Source: Halorubrum sp. BV1 (GTDB lineage Archaea > Halobacteriota > Halobacteria > Halobacteriales > Haloferacaceae). From it: a DNA stretch of 64,000 nt. A program made the position numbers and the translations under genes. The stretch spans positions 310,001-374,000 of the forward strand of contig NZ_JQKV01000002.1 in the NCBI RefSeq assembly GCF_000746205.1, in the 5' to 3' direction. Each line of letters starts with the position of its first letter. The first letter of the stretch is position 1. Below are positions 26,085 through 34,391 of this stretch, piece by piece. The notes below the pieces were generated by a model, which worked only from the letters and a program-made list of their open reading frames with translations, was not told where the DNA came from and did not search any database.

Positions 26085-26168
26085 CCGGGTCGCCGCCGCC
26101 TCGCGCTGGCCCCTTCCTCCGCGCCCGACGGAACCCTTTTTGCTCGCACCGGCGTACCAGTTTCTGAT

Positions 26169-26594
26169 ATGGGACTGGGCTCGGACATGTACCGACAGCA
26201 GATCCTCGATCACTACAAGAACCCGCGCAACTACGGGGAACTCGAGGATCCGGACGTGACACACGTCGGAGAGAACCCGTCGTGTGGCGACACGATCCGG
26301 ATGGAGATCGACCTCGACGACGCGGGTGACGCGATCGAGGCGGTCCGGTTTACCGGTGACGGCTGCGCCATCTCGATGGCCTCCGCGAGCATGCTCTCAG
26401 AGCGGCTCCACGGCATGTCGGTAGCGGAGCTGGACGCGCTCGACACCGACGACATCACCGAGATGCTCGGGGTCGACATCTCGCCGATGCGCGTGAAATG
26501 CGCCGTGCTCGGGCGACAGGTGGCCCAAGACGGCACGAAGATTCACCGCGGGGAACTCGATCCCGACCGCACTCGGACGAAGACCGAGGAGTAG
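26169..26594 (+). CDS. sufU: Fe-S cluster assembly scaffold SufU
   Basis: A 141-residue IscU/SufU-fold protein, acceptor of SufS persulfide. Three conserved cysteines are visible: C39 (N-P-S-C-G-D), C66 (G-D-G-C-A-I-S) and C111 (V-K-C-A-V-L), plus D41. M-Y-R-Q-Q-I-L-D-H-Y-K-N-P-R-N at the start is diagnostic. The window's sufS is the likely sulfur donor. Confidence 0.93.
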   Translation: MGLGSDMYRQQILDHYKNPRNYGELEDPDVTHVGENPSCGDTIRMEIDLDDAGDAIEAVRFTGDGCAISMASASMLSERLHGMSVAELDALDTDDITEMLGVDISPMRVKCAVLGRQVAQDGTKIHRGELDPDRTRTKTEE

Positions 26595-26659
26595 CGCGCC
26601 GCCGGCGTCGGTCGTCCCGAGCCCACGGAACTTTTGCTCGTGAGTACGTTCGTCCAGAC

Positions 26660-27352
26660 ATGAGCGACGGGTTCGACAAAGAGGCCGAACGAGAGAAGCT
26701 CCGCGAGAAGTTCGCGGGAGACGACGAGAAGCGCGAACACACCCAGCGGATGTCGGAGCTTCTCTTGCAGGGTGCGACGATGACGAACCGTCACTGCGAC
26801 GACTGCGGCGACCCAATATTTAGACACGACGGCCGCGAGTTCTGTCCAACGTGTCAGGCGGGCGATTCGGGCGACACGGAGAAGACAGCGGGAACGACTG
26901 CGGACACAGTCGGCTCGTCGTCACCGGAGACCGCGGAAGCCGAATCGGCGGGCACACTCCGCGCGGACACCGCGGAAACGACACCGGAACCTCCGGCGTC
27001 GACGGCAGCCGACCCGGCGTCCACGGCAGCCGACCCGGCGTCCACGGCAGCCGACCCGGCGTCCACGGCGGCCGACCCTGCATCGGTCGGCGGCGATGCG
27101 ACCACACCGCCGACCGACGGTGAACGGCAGGCGCGCGCGAGCGGAACGGCCGGATCGACGCGGCGCGGCGGCGAGCGTCACGTCGCGTCCGACCCGGCCG
27201 GCGCCGCGAGCGTCGGTGACGCTCGCGACTCGCTCGCAAAAACCCTGCTGCGGTTCGCTCGCAACGCCGAGGCCACGGATGATCCGCGACGCGCACGCGA
27301 GCACCTACGGGCGGCCCGTGAAGCGGCCGAAACGCTCGAAACGCTCGATTGA
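26660..27352 (+). CDS. Sjogren/scleroderma autoantigen-1-type zinc-ribbon protein
   Basis: A 230-residue protein. Residues 1-75 are the conserved domain: a charged helix (F-D-K-E-A-E-R-E-K-L-R-E-K-F), L-L-Q-G-A-T-M-T-N-R-H-C-D-D-C-G and F-C-P-T-C, a four-cysteine zinc ribbon. The middle is a low-complexity Ala/Thr/Pro linker with four copies of the heptapeptide S-T-A-A-D-P-A. The C-terminus (about 185-230) is a helical pair rich in Arg/Glu. Archaeal members are conserved but uncharacterised. ATG 26660. Confidence 0.8.
   Translation: MSDGFDKEAEREKLREKFAGDDEKREHTQRMSELLLQGATMTNRHCDDCGDPIFRHDGREFCPTCQAGDSGDTEKTAGTTADTVGSSSPETAEAESAGTLRADTAETTPEPPASTAADPASTAADPASTAADPASTAADPASVGGDATTPPTDGERQARASGTAGSTRRGGERHVASDPAGAASVGDARDSLAKTLLRFARNAEATDDPRRAREHLRAAREAAETLETLD
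26999..27082 (+). repeat. 21-bp in-frame tandem repeat, four copies
   Basis: Units begin at 26999, 27020, 27041 and 27062; units 2 and 3 are identical, and the others differ by one to three bases. Each encodes S-T-A-A-D-P-A in the linker of the zinc-ribbon protein, so copy changes would keep the frame and only alter linker length. Confidence 0.9.
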
Positions 27353-27439
27353 TATGTTCCTGTCCGCGCTCGACCTGTCGGGTGGTCCGCTCTCGGCATC
27401 ATATAACTGTTCCCTCGTTCTCCACTTTTGGAACTACTG

Positions 27440-27454
27440 CACAATACTATAACC
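27440..27454 (+). promoter_or_regulatory. Promoter of the tusA-SQR-DUF1641 operon
   Basis: CACAATA (27440-27446) abuts the TATA-like CTATAAC (27448-27454), whose centre is about 30 bases before the tusA ATG at 27482. The heptamer recurs in the other two promoters of the sulfur island. Confidence 0.45.
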
Positions 27455-27481
27455 GTGGAGCACGAAGGGACACTTGTACCC

Positions 27482-27724
27482 ATGTCCACTATCGATATCG
27501 AACCCACCGACACCGTCGACGCCCGAGGCGCAGCCTGTCCGGGGCCGCTCATGGATCTCATCAGCCAAGTCCGAGGAGCGGAATCCGGTGATGTGATCCG
27601 CCTCTTGAGCGACAACGACCAGTCGCTTACCGACGTCTCGGAGTGGGTCGACGAGACCGACAACGAACTGCTCGCGGTCGACGAATCGGGCGACGAGTAC
27701 GAGTTCTACGTCGAGGTGGCCTGA
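27482..27724 (+). CDS. tusA: TusA-family sulfur carrier (first copy)
   Basis: An 80-residue carrier that holds sulfane sulfur as a persulfide on the conserved cysteine: C19 in A-R-G-A-A-C-P-G-P-L-M. The two-layer fold follows the D-A-R-G-x-x-C-P-x-P signature. ATG 27482 is preferred over an upstream frame opening at 27428 because it starts the domain and matches the promoter. The stop is followed one base later by the SQR GTG, so expression is coupled. Confidence 0.9.
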   Translation: MSTIDIEPTDTVDARGAACPGPLMDLISQVRGAESGDVIRLLSDNDQSLTDVSEWVDETDNELLAVDESGDEYEFYVEVA

Positions 27725-27725
27725 C

Positions 27726-28871
27726 GTGACCGACCGCATCGCGATACTCGGCGGCGGCACCGGCGGCGCGGTGCTCGCAAACAACCTCGCCGAGCGGCTC
27801 GGCCCGGAGATCGAAGACGGGGACGTCGACGTCACCCTGATCAACGACGACCCGGACCATGTGTACAAGCCGGTATGGCTGTACGTCCCGTTCGGCAAGC
27901 GCGAACCGGCCGACGCCCGCCGGCCGCTGCAGTCGCTCGTCGACGATCAGATCGACCTGCGAATCGACCGGGTGACCGAGATAGACACCGACGGGAAGCG
28001 GCTCGAACTCCGCGACGCTGCCGGCTCCCTCGAGTACGACTACCTCGTCGTCGCGACGGGGTCGACGCTCGCGCCGACGGAGATATCCGGACTCGAAGAG
28101 GGCGGTCACGACTACTACTCGGAGTCGGGAGCGCTCGCGCTGCGCGACGACCTGCTCTCGATGACCGAGGGACACCTCGTGTTGAGCGTGATCGGCACGC
28201 CCCACATGTGTCCCGCCGCGCCGCTCGAGTTCGTCTTCATGGCCGACGACTGGCTCCGCGAGCGCGGGCTTCGCGAGGACATCGACATCACCTACACCTA
28301 CCCGATCCAGCGCGTCCACGGTAACCCCCACATCGCCGAGTGGGCCCAGCCGATCATGGACGAGCGCGGGATCTCCGTGGAGACGTTCTTCAACGCCGAC
28401 GCGGTCGATCCGGAGGCGGGAACCGTCACGTCGATGGAAGGGACCGAGATCGAGTACGACGTGCTCGCCGCGATCCCGCCGCACCGCGGCGTCGACGTGG
28501 TCGAAGAGGCCGGTCTCGGCGACCGCGGCTGGGTCGACGTGAACAAACACACGCTGGAGGCCGAGGAAGCTGAAGACGTGTACGCGCTCGGTGACGCCGC
28601 GACCACCGGCGTGCCGAAGGCCGGCAGCGTCGCTCACTATCAGGCGGGCATCGTGGCACAGCGGCTCGAAAGCGAGATCCGGGGGCGACCCGCGACGGCG
28701 ACGTACGACGGCAAGACGCTGTGTTTCATCGAGACCGGGATGGACGCGGCCTCGTACGTCGAGTTCGACTACGAGAATCCGCCGTCGCCCGCGCCGCCGT
28801 CCGAGAAGCTCCACTGGTCGAAGCTGGCGTACAACGAGTCCTACTGGCTCACCGCACGGGGGTTGCTCTGA
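27726..28871 (+). CDS. Sulfide:quinone oxidoreductase-like flavoprotein
   Basis: FAD enzyme of the SQR/flavocytochrome c sulfide dehydrogenase family that oxidises sulfide (or persulfide) and reduces quinone at the membrane face. 381 residues: N-terminal G-G-G-T-G-G dinucleotide site, V-V-A-T-G-S near 108-113, C162 in G-T-P-H-M-C-P-A-A-P, a second cysteine in K-T-L-C-F-I-E-T-G-M, and Y-A-L-G-D-A-A in the C-terminal FAD motif. Two active cysteines fit SQR. Placement between TusA and DUF1641 is a familiar haloarchaeal set. GTG start at 27726. Confidence 0.88.
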   Translation: MTDRIAILGGGTGGAVLANNLAERLGPEIEDGDVDVTLINDDPDHVYKPVWLYVPFGKREPADARRPLQSLVDDQIDLRIDRVTEIDTDGKRLELRDAAGSLEYDYLVVATGSTLAPTEISGLEEGGHDYYSESGALALRDDLLSMTEGHLVLSVIGTPHMCPAAPLEFVFMADDWLRERGLREDIDITYTYPIQRVHGNPHIAEWAQPIMDERGISVETFFNADAVDPEAGTVTSMEGTEIEYDVLAAIPPHRGVDVVEEAGLGDRGWVDVNKHTLEAEEAEDVYALGDAATTGVPKAGSVAHYQAGIVAQRLESEIRGRPATATYDGKTLCFIETGMDAASYVEFDYENPPSPAPPSEKLHWSKLAYNESYWLTARGLL

Positions 28872-28872
28872 A

Positions 28873-29556
28873 ATGTCGGACGCCACTGACGACGCCGACG
28901 ACGAGCAATCGACCCCCGAGGGCGTGGACGGGGAGAGCGACGGGGAAGAACTCGACCGCGCCGACCTCGAGTCGATCGTCGCGGAGAACCCCGAGGCGGT
29001 CGCCGCGTTCGTCGAGCGGCTCGACGCGGTCAACGAGTTTCTCGACGTCGTGTCGCTCGGCGAGAACGCGCTCACAGACGAGATGGTCGTCGAACTCACC
29101 GGCACGGCCTCGACGCTCGCGGAGTCCGCGGACGGACTCGCGACGGACGAGACGGTCGCACTCGCGGAGGCGGTCGGCGCGAACGGGGCCGAGCTTCACG
29201 ACGCCTTGGAGACGCTCGTCGAACTCCAGCGAAGTGGTGCGCTAGACGACCTCGCAGAGGTCGCACAGGTCGGGTCGCTCGCGAGCGACGCCCTCGACGA
29301 CGAGATGGTCCGCTCGCTCGCGAAGACCGGATCCGCGCTGGGTGAGGTGGCGGACACCGCGGCCGACGACGACGTCCGCGACGGCGCAACGACGCTTCTC
29401 GAAGGCGTCGGTGCCGCAGAGCGCAGCGACCCCGAACCGGTCGGCGCGCTCGGACTCGCGCGCTCGGTCCGCGATCCGGAGGTGCAGTACGGGCTGGGCT
29501 ACGTCATCGCCATCTCGAAAGCGATCGGGCGGTCACGGGCGGCTGACGGAGACTGA
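28873..29556 (+). CDS. DUF1641 protein, SQR partner
   Basis: A 227-residue acidic helical protein whose C-terminus G-A-L-G-L-A-R-S-V-R-D-P-E-V-Q-Y-G-L-G-Y-V is the DUF1641 signature. The family is usually encoded beside SQR-like or formate-dehydrogenase genes, and is proposed to help docking or assembly. No cofactor motif is seen. It follows the SQR stop by one base. Confidence 0.85.
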   Translation: MSDATDDADDEQSTPEGVDGESDGEELDRADLESIVAENPEAVAAFVERLDAVNEFLDVVSLGENALTDEMVVELTGTASTLAESADGLATDETVALAEAVGANGAELHDALETLVELQRSGALDDLAEVAQVGSLASDALDDEMVRSLAKTGSALGEVADTAADDDVRDGATTLLEGVGAAERSDPEPVGALGLARSVRDPEVQYGLGYVIAISKAIGRSRAADGD

Positions 29557-29634
29557 CACCGTCCTGCGGCGATCGCCTCGGCCTGCGCGATAGGCAAGTT
29601 GCACACCCGACGACGGAATCGGTCGGTCGCTCGT

Positions 29635-29640
29635 AAAAAA
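29635..29640 (-). terminator. T-run terminator for the dsrE-tusA transcript
   Basis: AAAAAA on the plus strand (TTTTTT on the minus strand), 13 bases after the dsrE stop codon and between two converging transcripts. Confidence 0.5.
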
Positions 29641-29652
29641 GACGCCCGAGAA

Positions 29653-30264
29653 CTAGACGAGCAGTTGGATGTCCGCGTCGGCCATGTCCTGAAACGCCGA
29701 GGCGGCCCCGACGCCCGTTGTGACACCGTCGTAGAAGTCGTCCTCGTCGTAGCCGAGGAGATCGATCGTCATCTGGCACGCCTGCAGTTCCACGCCGCTC
29801 GCGAGCGAGGTCTCTATCAGCTCCTCGATCGAGGCGACATCGTTGTCGGCGATCTTGTTCCGCATCATCCGGGTGGTCATTCGGTCCATACCGGGGAGCG
29901 CGCCGATGACGTTCGGCACCGGCATGTTGGGGTTGCCGACGGAGCTGAGCTTGAGGTCTTTCGAGTTTTCCTCGTGGAGGATCTCGAGTCCCCAGAAGGT
30001 GTGGAAGAGAGTGACATCGTAGCCGAAGGCGGCCGCCGTGCTCGCGAGAATGAGCGGCGGGTACGCCATATCGAGCGTGCCCTTCGTGGCGATGATCACC
30101 ATCTTCTGTGCGCCGTCGTCGTCGACCTCGGCGCGCAGGTCGGACACCTCGGACTCGAGGTCGTCGATGCGCGTGCGTAGGTCGGCGACCGTCTCGGGCG
30201 CTGGCTCGGAGCCGGGGTCCGTCGCGTCGTCGCCGTCTGCGGACGCGGATGTGTCCGTGCTCAT
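29653..30264 (-). CDS. DsrE/DsrF/DrsH-like sulfur-transfer protein
   Basis: A 203-residue protein: acidic N-terminal tail, a short coiled coil (L-R-T-R-I-D-D-L-E-S-E-V-S-D-L-R, about 30-50), then a DsrE-like alpha/beta fold (M-V-I-I-A-T-K-G-T-L-D-M-A-Y-P, A-A-F-G-Y-D-V-T-L-F-H-T-F-W-G-L). A cysteine in L-Q-A-C-Q-M-T near the C-terminus matches the DsrE2-type active-site position. Such proteins pass sulfane sulfur with TusA in sulfur oxidation. Its ATG is one base after the second tusA stop. Confidence 0.85.
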   Translation of the reverse strand: MSTDTSASADGDDATDPGSEPAPETVADLRTRIDDLESEVSDLRAEVDDDGAQKMVIIATKGTLDMAYPPLILASTAAAFGYDVTLFHTFWGLEILHEENSKDLKLSSVGNPNMPVPNVIGALPGMDRMTTRMMRNKIADNDVASIEELIETSLASGVELQACQMTIDLLGYDEDDFYDGVTTGVGAASAFQDMADADIQLLV

Positions 30265-30265
30265 C

Positions 30266-30520
30266 TCACTCGGTCTTGCGGAGGTAGTGTTTGTACACGT
30301 CTTCGCCCCCTTCGGTGGCTTCCTCCTGTTCGACCAGCTCTGCGCCGTCTGTCGAGTCGGCCCAGCCGGCGATGTCGCTCATACTCCCCGAGTCGGTCGC
30401 GACTACTTCGAGCACCTCGCCGGGGGCGAGGTCGTCGAAGGCACCGCGAGTCTTGATAACGGGCATCGGGCAGTTCTGTCCCTTCACGTCCAGCGTCTGG
30501 GCTGCAGTTTCCGTACTCAT
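30266..30520 (-). CDS. TusA-family sulfur carrier (second copy)
   Basis: An 84-residue TusA-like protein, C17 in V-K-G-Q-N-C-P-M-P-V, which differs from the first copy (A-R-G-A-A-C-P-G-P-L). A dsrE-tusA pair is the classic sulfur relay of sulfur-oxidising microbes. Upstream promoter has an inverted repeat ATACTG-N7-CAGTAT. Confidence 0.9.
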   Translation of the reverse strand: MSTETAAQTLDVKGQNCPMPVIKTRGAFDDLAPGEVLEVVATDSGSMSDIAGWADSTDGAELVEQEEATEGGEDVYKHYLRKTE

Positions 30521-30547
30521 GGTTAGTTCCCCATGTTGGGGTTACCT

Positions 30548-30575
30548 CACAATACTGTTCAGATCAGTATAAGTG
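30548..30575 (-). promoter_or_regulatory. Promoter/operator of tusA2-dsrE
   Basis: On the minus strand a TATA-like CTTATACT is centred about 50 bases before the ATG at 30520. It overlaps a perfect inverted repeat ATACTG-ttcagat-CAGTAT (30552-30570) and is followed by TATTGTG (30554-30548). This is a likely repressor or activator site. Confidence 0.5.
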
Positions 30576-30735
30576 TGTCGATTCTTGTACTCGGTGTGAA
30601 CGACTGGGACTCCGGAGCAGGGGGTAACAGGTCATAAGTGCGATCGCTCACACGCGGGCTGTGACGGCTTGTTCGTTCGAAGCTGCACTCGCCGGTATCG
30701 GTCGAATCGGCGAGGTTCGGTTATCTGACTCTCTA

Positions 30736-30774
30736 TATTGTGTATATGGTGAATTACTATACAAACTCTTAAGT
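30736..30774 (+). promoter_or_regulatory. Promoter/operator of the rhodanese-MBL gene
   Basis: TATTGTG (30736-30742) runs into an inverted repeat TGTATA-N11-TATACA (30741-30763); a TATA-like TCTTAAGT (30767-30774) is about 30 bases before the ATG at 30802, predicting an almost leaderless mRNA. Confidence 0.5.
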
Positions 30775-30801
30775 TGCTGCTTCCGCTATGGTGGGGTGTA
30801 C

Positions 30802-32004
30802 ATGGACCCAGACGAGATGGACTTCCCGACGCCGGACGCGGATGTTGATTCGATCGCCCCCGAGACGCTGAAAGCCCGCATCGACGACGGGGAGTCGGTG
30901 ACGCTGCTCGACGCGCGAATGTCGAGCGACTACGAGGAGTGGCGGATCGACGGTGAGAACGTGGAGTCGATTAACGTGCCGTACTTCCACTTCCTCGACG
31001 AGGAGATCGACGACGACGTGCTCGACCAGGTCCCGGACGACGAGCACGTCACCGTACTCTGTGCGAAAGGCGGCGCGAGCGAGTACGTCGCCGGCGCGCT
31101 CGCCGACCGCGGCTACGACGTCGATCACCTCGAAGACGGGATGAACGGCTGGGCGTCGATATACGAGGCCCACGAGGTCACCGAGTACGACGGTCCCGGA
31201 ACGCTGCTGCAGTATCAGCGTCCCTCCAGCGGCTGTCTGGGGTACCTGCTGTACGACGGCGGTGAGGCCGCTATTGTCGACCCCCTCCGGGCGTTCACCG
31301 ACCGCTACCTCGCCGACGCCGACGACCTCGGCGTCGAGCTGACGTACGCGTTCGACACCCACGTCCACGCCGACCACATCTCGGGACTCCGCGACCTCGC
31401 AGACGAGGGCGTCGAGGCAGTATTGCCCGCGCCCGCCGCCGACCGCGGCGTCACGTACACCGACGCGGTGACGCTGACCGAAGACGGCGACGAGTTCGCG
31501 ATCGGCGACGCCACCGTGGAGACGGTGTTCACGCCGGGCCACACGACCGGGATGACCTCCTACCTGCTCGGCGACAGCCTGCTCGCGACGGGCGACGGCC
31601 TATTCACGGAGAGCGTCGCCCGCCCCGACCTAGAGGAGGGTGACGACGGCGCGCCCGACGCGGCTCGCACGCTGTACGACTCGCTGCAAGAGCGCGTGCT
31701 CACGCTCGACGACGACGTACTGATCGGCGGCGCACACTTCAGCGACGCGGCCGAGCCCGCGGCCGACGGCACGTACACCGCACCGATCGGCGAGCTCCGA
31801 GAGCGGATGGACGCGCTCTCGGCCGAGAAAGACGAGTTCGTGGACATCGTCCTCGCGGACATGCCGCCGCGGCCGGCCAACTACGAGGACATCATCGCGA
31901 CGAACCTCGGCCAGAACGCGGTCGACGACGACGAGGCGTTCACGCTCGAACTCGGCCCGAACAACTGCGCCGCGAGTCAAGATGCACTCACGAGCGACGA
32001 CTGA
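30802..32004 (+). CDS. Rhodanese plus metallo-beta-lactamase fusion (persulfide dioxygenase-like)
   Basis: A 400-residue two-domain protein. The rhodanese domain (about 20-130) has its catalytic C87 in V-L-C-A-K-G-G-A-S. The MBL domain (about 140-400) has H187-x-H189-x-D191-H192 (T-H-V-H-A-D-H), a later G-H-T-T-G, and L-L-A-T-G-D-G-L-F. The MBL half resembles ETHE1-type persulfide dioxygenases, and the rhodanese half would supply or receive sulfane sulfur. Here rhodanese is N-terminal, the reverse of many bacterial fusions. The ATG at 30802 is preferred over the upstream GTG frame because it starts the domain and matches the promoter. Confidence 0.87.
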   Translation: MDPDEMDFPTPDADVDSIAPETLKARIDDGESVTLLDARMSSDYEEWRIDGENVESINVPYFHFLDEEIDDDVLDQVPDDEHVTVLCAKGGASEYVAGALADRGYDVDHLEDGMNGWASIYEAHEVTEYDGPGTLLQYQRPSSGCLGYLLYDGGEAAIVDPLRAFTDRYLADADDLGVELTYAFDTHVHADHISGLRDLADEGVEAVLPAPAADRGVTYTDAVTLTEDGDEFAIGDATVETVFTPGHTTGMTSYLLGDSLLATGDGLFTESVARPDLEEGDDGAPDAARTLYDSLQERVLTLDDDVLIGGAHFSDAAEPAADGTYTAPIGELRERMDALSAEKDEFVDIVLADMPPRPANYEDIIATNLGQNAVDDDEAFTLELGPNNCAASQDALTSDD

Positions 32005-32103
32005 TCCGATCGTGAGACACGCCATCCGGTCCGTGACGCGTGCTCGGTCCCTGCCCGTGACTCGCAGCGACCCGTCGCCGAGCGCAAGGCGGGGTGATCG
32101 GCG

Positions 32104-32628
32104 ATGATCGATGCCGCCGTCGCCGAACTGCTCGGTCACGGGACCGTCGACGCGCTGTTCCCGAACGGCGTTTCGCGGTACGCGATAGGCGGGCTGTTCG
32201 TCGGACTCGGAACCGCGCTGATCTACCTCGGCACAGGGATCACGGCGGGCGCGAGCACGTTCCTCGAGTCGACGCTGTCGTACGTGTCGGGACAGTCGCG
32301 GTTCGCGCAGTACGTCTCCTCACGGGACTGGCGGCTCGTGTTCACCGCCGGCATCATCGGCGGTGCCGCGGTGTACGCGCTGATCTATCAGGGCGATCCG
32401 TGGTCGCTCGCGGGGAGCGGCTGGACGACGCAGGTCTCGCCGTGGCGGCTGTTCGTCGGCGGGATCCTCGTCGGGATCGGCACCCGCGTCGGGAAGGGGT
32501 GTACCTCCGGTCACGGGATCTGCGGCGTCGGGTCCGTCTCACGGACCTCGCTCGCCGGCGTGGCCACGTTCCTCGTCGTCGCTATCGTGACGGCGAACGT
32601 CGTCTCGGCGCTGGGGGTGGGACTGTGA
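32104..32628 (+). CDS. YeeE/YedE sulfur-compound transporter, first half
   Basis: A 174-residue membrane protein with about four helices, ending in G-K-G-C-T-S-G-H-G-I-C-G, the YeeE/YedE signature with conserved cysteines. The family moves thiosulfate or related sulfur compounds, with the cysteines passing the substrate. Haloarchaea split the protein in two genes. The next half overlaps by 4 bases (GTGA). Confidence 0.88.
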   Translation: MIDAAVAELLGHGTVDALFPNGVSRYAIGGLFVGLGTALIYLGTGITAGASTFLESTLSYVSGQSRFAQYVSSRDWRLVFTAGIIGGAAVYALIYQGDPWSLAGSGWTTQVSPWRLFVGGILVGIGTRVGKGCTSGHGICGVGSVSRTSLAGVATFLVVAIVTANVVSALGVGL

Positions 32629-33083
32629 GCCGACATCCCCTGTTCATGCCGCTGGTGCTCGTCGGAGGCCTGATCTTCGGGTTCGGGCTCGGATACAGCC
32701 ACATGGCCCGTCCGGAGGTCGTCCTTGACTTCCTAACGTTCACCGACTTCGGGCTGTTGTTCGTGATGTTCGGCGGCTCGATAGTCGCCGGACTCGCGTT
32801 CTGGACGATGCCGAAACTCCGCTCGTCGGCACCGCTCACGGGTCGCGCCTACGGCCGCCGGCTGAAGTCGTTCGATAGGAACGTCCTCGTCGGCGGGTCG
32901 ATCTTCGGCGTCGGCTGGGGGCTCTCCGGGATCTGTCCCGGGGCGGCGTACGCGAGTCTCGGCGTCGGCAACTGGCCGATCCTCTACGCCATCGCCGGGA
33001 TGTTCATCGGGGCGTACGCCCAAGGCGTCTGGCGAAGCCGGGACACGCCGGGCGCGGCCGGAGCGGCCCCGAGCGACGACTGA
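32625..33083 (+). CDS. YeeE/YedE sulfur-compound transporter, second half
   Basis: 152 residues, about four helices, with W-G-L-S-G-I-C-P-G-A-A-Y carrying the second-half conserved cysteine. The GTG start at 32625 overlaps the stop of the first half, ensuring equal synthesis. Together they rebuild the pseudo-symmetric YeeE fold. It closes the sulfur island. Confidence 0.88.
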   Translation: MSRHPLFMPLVLVGGLIFGFGLGYSHMARPEVVLDFLTFTDFGLLFVMFGGSIVAGLAFWTMPKLRSSAPLTGRAYGRRLKSFDRNVLVGGSIFGVGWGLSGICPGAAYASLGVGNWPILYAIAGMFIGAYAQGVWRSRDTPGAAGAAPSDD

Positions 33084-33095
33084 CCGGCACCCGCC

Positions 33096-34340
33096 ATGCC
33101 GCACGACTCACCGCTCCCGTCGACCGAGCGCGTCGTCGACATCGCGACGGATCTGATCGCGATCGACACGCAAAACCCGCCGGGCGACGTCCGCGCGATC
33201 GTCGATTACGTCGAGGAGTTGTTAGCGGCGGCCGGCTTCGACACCGAGCGCACCGTGACCGATCCGGCGAAGCCGAACGTGCTCGCGACGCTGTCCGGCG
33301 ACGGCGACCGAACGCTCCTGTACAACGGTCACGTCGATACCGTTCCGTTCGAGGCCGGCGCGTGGACGCGCGATCCGCTCGGCGAACGGGACGGAGAACG
33401 CCTGTACGGTCGCGGTGCGACGGACATGAAGGGACCGCTCGCGGCGATGCTCGCGGCCGGCGAAGCGCTCGCTTCGGCTGATCGCGACCCGCCAGTCTCG
33501 GTCGCGTTCGCGGTCGCGAGCGACGAGGAGACGGGCGGGTCCGCCGGGGTCGACACCCTCGTCGAGAGCGACGCGTTCGGTCGTATCGCACCGGACGCCT
33601 GCGTGATCGGCGAGACCACCTGCTCGCGCGGGCGTCACTCCGTCACGGTCGCCGACCGCGGCAGCATCTGGCTGACGCTCCGGGCCACGGGGACGGCCGC
33701 GCACGGCTCTCGCCCGGCGCTCGGCGACAACGCCATCGACCGGCTCTGGGAAGCCACGTCGCTCGTCCGATCGCGGCTCACGGCCCGGGAACTCGACCTC
33801 GATCCGACGGTCCAGCCGATAGTGTCGGAGTCCGTCGAGTACTACGAACCCACGCTCGGGGCGGACGCCGCCCGCGAGTCGTTCGAGCACCCGACGGTGA
33901 ACCTCGGGACGATCGAGGGCGGTGAGGCGATCAACACCGTTCCCGACGCGGCGACCGCGCGGCTCGACGTGCGGCTCACGGCGGGGGTCGAAACCGCGGC
34001 CGTCCTCGCCGACATCCGCGACTGTCTCGCCGAGTTCCCCCGCGTCTCCATCGCGGATGCGAGCTGGTCCGTCGGGAGCCGAGAGCCGCTCGACAGCCCG
34101 CTCGTCGAGGCCGTTTCCGAGGCCGCGGCAGCCGTCAGCGACGGTCGCGTCTACCGGCGGAGCGCCACCGGCGGCGGCGACGCGAAGACGTTTCGACACG
34201 CCGGGATCCCCACCGTCGAGTTCGGGTTCGGCACCGACACGGCCCACGCCGTCGACGAACACGTCACGATCGAGGCGCTCCGACGCAACGCGTCGGTGTA
34301 CGCGCGTCTCCCGGCCATCTGGGCGTCTTCGGACCGCTGA
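33096..34340 (+). CDS. M20-family metallopeptidase (ArgE/DapE-like)
   Basis: A 414-residue zinc deacylase. Motifs: Y-N-G-H-V-D-T-V-P (H and D metal ligands), G-R-G-A-T-D-M-K-G-P (bridging Asp), A-S-D-E-E-T-G-G (catalytic Glu pair), the lid domain with T-G-T-A-A-H-G-S, and S-A-T-G-G-G-D-A near the end. Substrates in this family include N-acetylornithine, N-succinyl-diaminopimelate and dipeptides; the sequence alone does not choose. Thirteen bases after yedE, so possibly co-transcribed, but functionally unrelated. Confidence 0.88.
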   Translation: MPHDSPLPSTERVVDIATDLIAIDTQNPPGDVRAIVDYVEELLAAAGFDTERTVTDPAKPNVLATLSGDGDRTLLYNGHVDTVPFEAGAWTRDPLGERDGERLYGRGATDMKGPLAAMLAAGEALASADRDPPVSVAFAVASDEETGGSAGVDTLVESDAFGRIAPDACVIGETTCSRGRHSVTVADRGSIWLTLRATGTAAHGSRPALGDNAIDRLWEATSLVRSRLTARELDLDPTVQPIVSESVEYYEPTLGADAARESFEHPTVNLGTIEGGEAINTVPDAATARLDVRLTAGVETAAVLADIRDCLAEFPRVSIADASWSVGSREPLDSPLVEAVSEAAAAVSDGRVYRRSATGGGDAKTFRHAGIPTVEFGFGTDTAHAVDEHVTIEALRRNASVYARLPAIWASSDR

Positions 34341-34391
34341 CCCCGGCGTACGAGGAAGGGGGTTTATGCGTTCGGGAAGCCAATAGTGGGC

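Noticed and set aside
33096..34340. Assigning the M20 peptidase specifically as dapE or argE
   Set aside because: Motifs are common to the whole family and no lysine or arginine pathway gene adjoins it.
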